From contig QNQO01007595.1 in NCBI GenBank assembly GCA_003290165.1, positions 124,001 to 188,000 on the forward strand: DNA of 64,000 nt. Reading direction: 5' to 3'. The notes beneath the pieces were generated by a model. The model had not been told where the DNA came from, did not search any database, and saw only the letters and a list, made by a program, of their open reading frames with translations. The stretch is from Berberis thunbergii (Eukaryota; Streptophyta; Magnoliopsida; Ranunculales; Berberidaceae). Below, in pieces: positions 55,098-64,000 of this stretch (the first letter of the stretch is position 1; the number at the start of each line of letters is the position of its first letter). The position numbers and the translations under genes were made by a program.

Positions 55098-58000
55098 ATT
55101 GTTTTTTTTTTGTACTTTGTTGATATACTTTTTTGTTTTCCAGATCTTATTAATAAAGTTTTTCATCCAATGGAATATCATTTTGTTCATTCTCCATTAT
55201 ATCTAACTTTGGATTTCGCTAATGCCAAAATTTATTTTGACAAATCATGTTCTAACTCTGACCTGTTCCTCATTCGCCCCTCTCACTCTCTTTGTTTGAT
55301 CTCTATTTCTCTCGCAGGTTCAACATGGAGAAGAAGAAACAACAACTCATTGGAGATGAAGATACAACACTGTTGGGAGGGAGCTTTAATCTATTTTGTT
55401 TGAAATCGGAAATGAAGAAAGTGAAGAACCTCACAGCTCTGTTTTTGGGGGAAAGAAAAAAGAAATTGTGATTTTGGAGGGAAAACGAAAATGTTTTTGA
55501 GGGAGCAATTGCTGTTTCGTTCTTTGTTCACTTCTTTTCAATTTTTTTTTTTATATCCCTTGTTTTACACTAGAAAAGCACGTGCGAGGGAGGCTCCCTC
55601 GCTCCCTCCCTTGATGCCTAGAAAAACTGCTAAGCAAATAATAAAGACTGTGCCTTTGAAAGGGCCACTGTCAGAAACAATTGTTTTTTTTTTAAATCAA
55701 ATGAGAGAGAAGAGAGAGGGGTGATGTGAGGTGTGATTTAATGAGAGCCGTTAGATTATTTCTACTTTAATCCAACGGTCCCCCTTGACGCACATGAGGG
55801 GGTCTTGCGCTTTGTGCGCATGAGCCCGCGTCGATCCACCTCTCACTCTTTTTTCTCTCTCCACAGATCGCTTTTTCTGTTTCTTGTCTAAGGCTTCATT
55901 TCAAAATCGTCCCATCCTCATTTTCCTTGATCGCTCTCTAGGTTTGGAACATACTGATTTCTAAGATGTAAAGGTTATTTTAGCTTAGACATTGGAGTAA
56001 GAGCTTCAATTTTTTTCCCATATCTCCATTGTGTTGATTTCTTCTTCAAATTTTAGGCTTTTAGTTGGTTGTTCTTCCTTAGTAGAACCTCTACTTCGGT
56101 TTCGTTGATGACTATTTCTTGGAAATTAGAGGCTTAATTTGCTTTACATAGTTCTTTTTAGAAACATGGTGTCATTGTCAAGAGTAAACGATTTCAGTTG
56201 GCAATCTGGATGATCAAGCTGAGATTGCTCTCTGTTTAGATATCAATATATGGATCTCTTTACAGCTTTCTCCCTTTTTTTTGGATATCTTCTTCATCAC
56301 TCCTTTCTATATCTCTCAAAACTAGCGAAATCGAATAACCGACCGAATCGTTTGATTTGGTTTAGTTTCGGCTCGGTTATTACATTTGTTCGGTCAATTT
56401 CGGTTTACAATTTGTGAAAATCGATTGTAACAGTTCGGTTGGCAATTTTTTTACAAAATCGAGCGAACCAAACCATTTTCAACCCTACATCCACCATTGT
56501 CATTCACATTTTCAAAATAAAAAAAGTTGACATTAAAGAATGGAAGGATAGAGAAAAAAATAGTGTAGAAAGTACCTCTCACAATGTGAGAGTGATAAAA
56601 ACAAAATCGTTTGCATACACACAAGTTGCACACAAACTTATTAAATTTTTTTGCAAATCATCCAAGAGCGTTACATACACATTAAAGTTATAAGATCCAC
56701 ATCGTGAATTAGTTTTTTAATCGAGTCGAGTGAGATCATCTTTTTACTTATGTAATAGTGTTATCTTCAAAAATTTTGTATCCCGCAATCGTTTTAATAA
56801 ACAAGTCTTATCAAAAGTAATGGTTAAATGGACTTGTTAGTTTAATAAGTTGTATTAAACTTATTAAATTGAGCTTAATAAGTTTAATAAGTTTAATAGT
56901 AATCGTTTTAATAGTTTAATAAGTTTAATCCAAATTGAGCTTTCAAACTTGCAAATACAAATCTCATAGATTTTTTTTTTCATTTTCTTGAATTATCAAG
57001 TTTTCAAGGATTTTTAATGGTATATGTCACACCTCGATTTTTTGGGAAAATTTTAAACATTTTTTAAAGCCAACAAAACAAAATTATATCAAAGTTCAAA
57101 TACAACAAATATAACGTTTATTACAAATTTGAAGTAACAAGACTTTGACGATGATCACCCCATAAAGAAACCTCCAACAAAATAATTTGAGAAAGGCTAA
57201 TTGAATACGTTCCAATAAGAACACACTCAGAAGTAAAAACTCACTTGGGTCATCGAGATAATTGGTATGAGTAATCTCCATATCTAATAAAATAAAATAA
57301 ATTTACATGCGATGACATGAAATCACGTCCAATAGAAAACAATTTAGCGCCATATAATTCTTCAATGAGACAAACATGAAGAGAGTGAGAAATACTCACA
57401 TATTTGACACGCGTGATGCGTAACCCGCAAACACATACACAAATCAACATGCACACACCCTCTCTTCCTCTTAAATTTTTTATTATTTTCGACCTCTTGT
57501 CCGTATAGGTCCTACACCTCCCCCATATTATTTTTTTTTCTTTTATTTAATAATAGATATATCTCCTCTCTGTCCATTCTCCCATATTGCTCTTCGTCAT
57601 CCTTTCGTACTCCTCTCCAACCAACATAGCCATCTGCCATTATGGTTTTCTTCTCTCACCAAACATTTAAAATATAAAAGTTGTTTATTTCTCTCATATT
57701 AAATGTGTTTATTTCTCTCATATTAAATGGAAAATTTTCAATCAAACAAGTAAAAGAAAGTTAAATGTTTCAATCAACACCACAAAATAACATGAAGGTA
57801 CATTTTGCCTAAAAAGTGTTGGACGTTTGTGTTCCAACCTTCATTGAAAACAATTGGGCATTTGTGTCAACAAATTGAACCAACTTGCCTCCAATTTTTG
57901 CCTCCAATTTCTAGAGCAGTGCACAACTCAAGTATTAAATTAGTCCATGAGTGGTCAGACAACCCAACTGGCTAGATAGGAATTTGGGTTACAATAGCAG

Positions 58001-58660
58001 CAGCAATAGGAGAAGATCTGAAACTGGGATTCTCTTGATGCCCACCCCCTTCTCCAACATCAGTTAACAAATCCTCTACACACAACAATGCCCATCCCAC
58101 CCTTTCATCTCTCCCCATGTTGCCACCAAGCACAAACCCAAACAAATTAGTAAAAACCCATCAAGCTTAGGGTTTCAACTAAAGTATATGTGCACCTTTT
58201 TTTTATTTATAAAAGAATATGGCTAATTAGTTTACCTAGGTCAAGCTATTTTATTAGGTTCTATTTTGGGTCTCTAATTTTGGCTAAACACACTCATACA
58301 TGCACACACATTTTATTCTGTTTAGCAACTGCAAACAAAACAATCTTTTACACAATATATAAAAGTATAATATATATCACAAATTAATAAATAAATATTT
58401 TTTTATATTTATTTCATTAGGTGGGTATCACAGTATAGGTCAGTTTGAATCTTTTTTATATGCTTCAACAGGTGCCTTCACTCCTGATTTTTATTTATAG
58501 GCATTAATATGATGCGTTTGATAATCCCTAAAAAAGAACACACAAAACCAAACTCATAATAACTCCTACTATGTACTAATGTATAATTCCAATGTATAAA
58601 ATAAATAATATAAAAAAACAAATTCAATAAAATACATAAGTTGTATCCAATATAAACTAC
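55098..58660. other. Stretch without recognisable genes
   Basis: T-rich sequence with TGTTTTTTTT runs. At 55570-55615 AAGCACGTGCGAGGGAGGCT resembles a decayed MULE end. At 56310-56470 CGGTTCGGTT-type motifs resemble hAT subterminal sequence. At 56830-56935 there is a degenerate TTAATAAG/TTTAATAAGT repeat. I find no coding exon on either strand. Confidence 0.45.
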
Positions 58661-58664
58661 TAAC

Positions 58665-61600
58665 TGATTAGGAACAATACTTGCTAAGAGTATATTTATG
58701 CAATTTTATTTCCTTGTTTATCTATACTTTCTTAGCTAGTTTTCAATTTGTTGTACTAATTTATGTTTTATGTCTGTTGGTTGCTAGGAGCAGAATTCTA
58801 ATAAGAAGCTGAAAAGATGTAATTTAGCATGATTTAGAAGAGTGAGAAGAATTCTAATAGGAAATCATGTTTTGCAACCAGGATGATGTGGCATCGTTAG
58901 AGGAGTTTTTTACAACTTTGAGATACACATAAAATCTTTGGGGATTTCATCATTCTTTCCAAAACATGACACGTCATCCTGGTTGCAAAAACCTGGTTTC
59001 CTAGCATTTTTTGATTTAGAAAGAATTGATAATGCAAGTAAGTTTGCACAAATTTGGAGACCTGGAGAGAACATATAAAAAGAAAAAGAAACCAACATTT
59101 TCTTGGGCACTTGCAATAAGGACAACCGCCAGCTCCAGCCATTTCCTTTTTTCCACAGACCACATACCAATCCCTTTTTCCAACCAGCAATCGGTCACCC
59201 CTTTTCAGCCTCCATCGCTTGCAACCACAAGCCATTCCCCCCTCACCCTGTCCGATTTCATCCTCTCTCACTGATCGACTGCTTGCAGTTAGCCAAATAT
59301 TGTTGCCCTTACTCTCCTTACCGATCGACACCAGACACACAACAAACAGACTCACAACCCCGATCGTCTCCATCCAGTCCTTCTGTCAAGCCCCGACCCG
59401 CCACGAAAATCGCAGCGTGCCGATGCGTGAACTAACACGTACACAGACGGATCGTAACTGGCCACAACATCATAATATAACACATTCTTGATACGAGAAT
59501 CAAACAGAAATAAAACTACGCTAAAGTTTGAACAAAATAAATATATAATTGATTCGCCCCGCCACATTCATAGCGACAAAACCAGTATACAAACATCTAG
59601 TTTAGCAATATAGTACATCTGAAACACAGAGAAAGTAAAACATACCCGTACAGGGTGGACACAACCAAAAAGCACAAAACGCTCCTACAACGAAAATCGG
59701 GGCCTACGCGCCACGATCAGCAGGAACTCCAACACTGCCTGCACTCCAATAGAAGCACACCCCTTGCGGGGTCAGTACAACACAAAGCTAGCTGGTGCGA
59801 GCGAACTAAATACAACTAATGAAATACTGTACAAGAAAAATTCATGCCAGACAACAATAAATAAACAACAAGTTCTAAAGTCTAAATCACACCGTGTCTC
59901 TAAGGATAATGTTTCTAAGTTCAAGCAACAACACAAACATTTCAGATTCCACAATAACTACAAGTTTTCAATATATGCCGGTCATTACACATGATTCAAA
60001 CATGGTAAATATCAAGGGATGAAAAATAAAGACAATCAAGTTGAAACCAAAAATCCTGTAAAATACTGTATAAGTGTCTCATATCGTAGGTATCCGCATA
60101 CCCTACGAATGTGTTTCACCCAGACACATCCCACAACGTGCACCAGTACCACTTCGGGCTTGTTTGTATCCTAATGGGGTGCCATCTGCCATGATACAAA
60201 CTCAAACATCCCGAACGACTGGCCTAACACGGCCAACCTAACATAATCCAAATCAAGCGTGCTGGGAGGGAAAGCGAGTAATCTCCAAAGCACGTCCTCC
60301 GGGACCCGTCCTACTGCACTCTATAGTGGCAAGTGCGTGCGGGAGCTCACCGCACCTCAGCAAGCTTGCTACATGCAGTAGCGTCCACAATGTCAGGTGC
60401 GAGTCATCTCAAGCACCGTCCAACTCACGATGCGAGCAAGCTCCTAAGCATCGGCACAACAGGCATTATAGCGGGGTAAAGACACTTATACTACTATCCA
60501 TATGCACAAATGACAAGTCTGTACATAACCAAATGTACAAACGTGCAATCATAAACAATTCGGCAATTTTATAAAACCATGACTCTGCCAGGGTCCCAAC
60601 ATGACCCAAATCACCACAATAAATTTATTCGAGTCGATTATCATACATGCTCAAGACTCGAAAATCCACGGTAAAACATGATATACTATGCAACCTCAAA
60701 AACAAAGCATACAAGTCTCATGTCATTACACCAAAGCCTAATCACACCAAAATTATTATTCGATTCCATGCAAGTATAACATGCTTTCCGAAAATCCAAT
60801 GCATAATTCATTCACACATAACTAACACAATCCTCAAAATATCTGAAAACTTCGAATTTCGGATTTGGATTCAATTCCACACAATTGACGGTATAAAGTA
60901 AAAATTCAATTCAGGATTTCAAATACTTATTTCTTAAAATAAAAATTATAGTTCCACTCATCTGGTGGAATGGATTTTCAAAACCCAATTCCTACCGGTC
61001 GAAGCTCCAAACACGCAAAACCACGAAAATTCTAAAACTGCAAGGCGGACTCGAAAATGAGTAAACTAGTCGAAAACTAGAATAAATAAATAAATAAATA
61101 CAATCGGCGAGTGACTGAAAGAAAAACTTACAGGCAATAGGAATTCGACAACCACTCCGCCGAAACCCAAAGTTGGGCGAAAACGCGCTGAAACCCTCCC
61201 TACACCGGTCTGATCGCTACCAAACTGCACAACAGCCCGCAAAAGAGTCTAAGGACACTCGGAGTCACGAAAATGGGGCTCACCCACGCACCCAACGCCC
61301 GGTTTCACGCCGAGGAACCCTCCAAACAAACATGCACCCTGATTTTTTGAAAAAATTTTGGCCAACCCCAAAACAACCTTGCATGTCGGTTCTAAGGGCT
61401 CCCAAGGACGCCACCAAGGCCCCAACACGGCTGATCGGAGCTATGGAAACCGATCAAACCCAATCCAAATGAAAACTGATTTTTTTTTCGTAAAAACCAA
61501 CAAAGAAAGCAAGAAGGGAAAGAAGAGAGAACGAACCGAAGAGGAGGAGGTGAGATTGGGGAAGAAATCACCCAAAAATCGTCGAGAAATGCTGGAGGAG

Positions 61601-62878
61601 GCGACGATTCAGCGTCGCTCGCTGCTGGAACGAAAAGAAAACCAAAAAAAAAAAAAAAGAGAAAGAAGAAGAAGGGGGGGGGGTCGTTTCATTTTAAGGG
61701 GTGGGTGGCTATGTGCCCCCACCACCTTTGCTGAGTACACCCCGCCCTATAAAAAAATCTTTATTTTTATTTTTAAAAATGCAGGTCTCACACCTTCTTT
61801 CACTAATCACCCTTCTATTTGTAAACTTCCATGCAATCCTCTCACGCCATATACACTAGACGATCGCCTCACCTCTTCTTCCAGTCACAACCAAACAACA
61901 AATCGGACTTCTGGCCTGTTATCTTTCTCTTACGCTATACACATCCAACAATCCCTCTCTCCACCACCACACAACAAATCAGGTAACAACAACATTTTAT
62001 CTCTCATCCCCTTTTCTATTTTAGTTTGATATTTAGTTAAGCATTGCTATTTAACTATATTTAATATGTCTAACTTTTAGCTACGGGCGGATTCAAAATC
62101 CCAAACATGTGCTTTATGGATTGAGTAAATACAATTTTTCTTTACTAGTTAGTGAATGTGTTTTGCTTAATTGTTTTATTGAGAACTTGTCTATGTATGT
62201 TTATTAAGGTGGTCAACTTAGTAAGCATGCTAGGATTTGATGCTAGAATATAGGAGAGTTTCACTTAATAGTTATGATCTTATATTCATAAGTAGCAAAT
62301 ACCAATGGATTTTAGTATACTGAGTAAAATCTAGGTTAAGAACAAGATGTTGTTCATAACTGTAATTGCTTAGTCAATGTTCAAAATTTTCATAGAACTT
62401 AATGGTCACTGAATTTTTTTTTTCTAACTTGTGGTTCTTAATCAGATAGTATGAAGAGAATGGTTTGAAAGCCACGTGAGTTTAATTCAACGAATTTGGG
62501 AAAATAATAAGGTTAATTAGTGCGGTCATGGTTAATCTTGAGCATTAACATTCACGAGATAGTAAAAGAATTGTTGGAGTTTAATTCATAAACATGTGTT
62601 TGGTGTGTGGAGATAGAACCCTTAGTTAATTTCTCGTCATTAATTTTCCTTTAAGTTTTTACTATTCTTGCAGTAACTTTCTTAGTGATTTTCTTAATAA
62701 AAAATTCACACCCCTACCACTCATTGTTTATTTAGTTGATTGTCTCATTTCTATCCCTTAGTGCTAGTTAGCTAGTTAGTAAATCCTTTAATCCCTGACT
62801 TAGAATGATCCCTACATATTCTTTACTACAACTACATTAGCATGATTTTAAGTAGTGTGCTAGTAAAATAGCGCATCA
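58665..62878. mobile_element. Athila/Tat-type LTR split by a second solo LTR
   Basis: The right part (61798-62878) is homologous to the solo LTR at 23928-25442, sharing GTAAGCATGCTAG, ATAGGAGAGTTTCA and the end AAAATAGCGCATCA. The left part (about 58665-59383) is its probable beginning, starting TGATTAGGAACAATAC and containing a TATA-like CATATAAAAAG near 59076. No primer-binding site follows 62878. The left border is uncertain and I find no matching target duplication. Confidence 0.55.
59384..61792 (+). mobile_element. Solo LTR of a Tekay/Del-like chromovirus with CCTTC target duplication
   Basis: A 2409-bp segment begins TGTCAAGCCCCGACCCGCCA and ends TGCAGGTCTCACA. Perfect 5-bp duplications CCTTC lie at 59379-59383 and 61793-61797. 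TGTCA.GCCCCGA starts and GGTCTCACA-type ends are characteristic of Tekay/Del LTRs. There is no internal domain, so it is a solo LTR. A long open frame across its right end is not a gene. It is inserted in an older LTR. Confidence 0.8.
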
Positions 62879-63462
62879 ATAATCAAGTCCTTAGTTAAAT
62901 GAAAATAATATTCAAGTCTTAAAGACCTTATTTCTATCTATAACTGCAATTGGGCAGCTGCCTGGTTGTATGTTTGTGACTTTTGAAATCTCAAAATTGC
63001 CCTTCATTACCCACTTTGCCTTGGAATTGCCCCTTAAAATGGCTGGAAATAAAAAACTGATAGTGACCTTGCGTGGGAAAATTGATAGGGACCTCGCGTG
63101 GGACCCTGGTTGTATGTTTGTATTTTTGTGATTTTTGGAATCTCGAAATTGCCCCGAGTAGTGTAAGTCATGTCCCTATTTTGTTTCCCAAATTGTCGTT
63201 GTACAAATTGAAAATCTCGAATAAGTTCTCCCTCTTCTTTTCTCCTTCATCCATCAGACTCTAATCTCCACCCTCACTGACTCCCTTCTCAAAGGCAACA
63301 CCCCCGTCCACCGCTTCATCACCACTCTCCAATCTGCTGTAGTCCCCTTCATTTTCTTCATCATATCTTTTTCTATTCTGTTATCCTCAAATTTCCAATT
63401 TCCACAATTTTCAAACATCAGTATTATGTTTTCTCTATCAACCAATCACACCCAATATCACT
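62879..63462. other. Short stretch, no assigned gene
   Basis: It contains a short imperfect duplication (GATAGTGACCTTGCGTGGGA / GATAGGGACCTCGCGTGGGA, 63058-63105). A plus-strand open stretch near 63255-63335 reads LISTLTDSLLKGNTPVHRF with exon-like composition, but I do not recognise it. Confidence 0.35.
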
Positions 63463-63637
63463 TGTTAGCTTGTAGAGAAAGTTATGAGAAATAGAACTGC
63501 ATTTGTATTTCATACACTGGAAATGTACATGAGACATTGTTTATATAGACAACCCATAGTAATGCCAAGCTGTCAAAGCTAACTAACAGATTAGCTAGCA
63601 AACTAACATCCATAGCTAATTACAAATACTCTTAACA
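63463..63637 (-). repeat. 3' LTR of the copia element
   Basis: 175 bp, TGTTAAG...CTAACA in minus orientation, with a TATA box and adjacent purine tract. Confidence 0.8.
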
Positions 63638-64000
63638 TCCCCCCTCAAACTAAGCGTAGACACATCCACTACACTTAGTTTGTCTCTCGGCAACAAGAAC
63701 CTGGAATTTTCAAGAGCCTTTGTAAAGACATCTGCAACTTGATCAGCTGCTGAAATATGATAAACATGAATGAGCTTTCGAGCAACTTTCTCACGCACGA
63801 AGTAAACATCAATCTCAATGTGCTTAGTCCGAGAATGAAGAACATGATTGGCACTAAGCATGACAGTACTCTTATTGTCACACCAGATAACAGGAGTAGA
63901 ACAACTAATTTTTATCTCAGAAAAGAGTGACTGTAACCATGTGAGTTCAGCCGTAAGAGCAGCAAGGCTCCTATACTCGGCTTCAGTGCTACTCCTCGAG
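63616..64000 (-). CDS. Ty1/copia pol, C-terminal RNase H domain (partial)
   Basis: An uninterrupted minus-strand frame from the window edge reads STEAEYRSLAALTAELTWLQ, WCDNKSTVMLSANHVLHSRT and KHIEIDVYFVREKV, the hallmark C-terminal RNase H block of plant copia elements. It ends with ADVFTKAL and a tail whose stop lies just inside the LTR. The upstream gag, integrase and RT lie outside the window. Nothing visible is broken, so the element may be recent. Confidence 0.9.
   Translation of the reverse strand, partial: SRSSTEAEYRSLAALTAELTWLQSLFSEIKISCSTPVIWCDNKSTVMLSANHVLHSRTKHIEIDVYFVREKVARKLIHVYHISAADQVADVFTKALENSRFLLPRDKLSVVDVSTLSLRGDVKSICN

Larger units (their letters stand above)
63463..64000 (-). 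mobile_element. 3' end of a Ty1/copia retrotransposon, running off the right edge
   Basis: In minus orientation: the RNase H end of pol (64000-63640), a purine tract (TTTGAGGGGGGA, 63638-63649) and a 175-bp 3' LTR (63463-63637) that starts TGTTAAGAGTATTTG and ends CTACAAGCTAACA. The LTR has a TATA box (CTATATAAACAATG). TCACT at 63458-63462 is the candidate target duplication; its partner is outside the window. Confidence 0.9.

Noticed and set aside
61358..62029. 223-codon plus-strand open frame
   Set aside because: It crosses a solo LTR end, its target duplication and an older LTR; composition is low-complexity Lys/Glu/Arg. Not a gene.

Overview
This is nuclear DNA of a flowering plant, probably a eudicot. 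The evidence is AT-rich sequence, canonical plant GT-AG introns, plant-specific gene families (TWD40-2, UXS, LTO1, AVT6, FAR1-like) and dense nested plant transposons. I cannot name the species. There are no bacterial genes, CRISPR arrays or riboswitches. Only one host gene looks intact: the first seven coding exons of a TWD40-2-like TPLATE/TSET complex subunit on the minus strand (3.1-13.1 kb). Its remaining exons must lie to the left of the window. Its intron 2 is about 7.6 kb and holds a LINE, a LINE 3' fragment and a piece of an LTO1/VKOR-like gene.

From 13.4 kb to the right edge almost everything is mobile DNA. In order: a foldback MITE just upstream of the TWD40-2 promoter; MULE A (13.97-18.69 kb), a Pack-MULE with ~1.1-kb inverted repeats carrying 3' exons of a UDP-xylose synthase gene and of a caffeoylshikimate esterase/monoacylglycerol lipase gene; MULE B (19.82-29.82 kb) with 1.7-1.9-kb inverted repeats, possibly inside a Helitron ending at 30752; a chromodomain Ty3/gypsy element (31.02-36.64 kb) with 480-bp LTRs; hAT-type elements and a SINE (36.7-39.8 kb); a degenerate Tat-like LTR element (40.34-48.12 kb) split by a hAT element that captured the 3' end of a TerC gene; MULE C (48.41-55.10 kb); a quiet stretch; nested solo LTRs (58.7-62.9 kb); and the 3' end of a Ty1/copia element running off the right edge.

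The most interesting result is in MULEs B and C. Each carries a FAR1/FHY3-like MULE transposase gene facing a second small gene in convergent orientation. Both small genes encode the same otherwise unexplained architecture: a viroplasmin/RNase H1 N-terminal-like domain, a polar Asn/Asp-rich linker, a His-Trp-Ala-Phe-Thr-Arg motif and one C-terminal membrane helix ending in Lys-Leu-Leu-X-Glu. The layout resembles the mudrA/mudrB pair of MuDR, but the second protein looks unrelated to MURB. MULEs A, B and C also share CACGTG-containing terminal inverted repeats, so A may be a non-autonomous relative mobilised by such elements.

At least six host genes have fragments captured in transposons (UXS, CSE/MAGL, AVT6, TerC, an ARMC7-like gene and probably a PHD-finger gene). 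The window is a compact record of transduplication.
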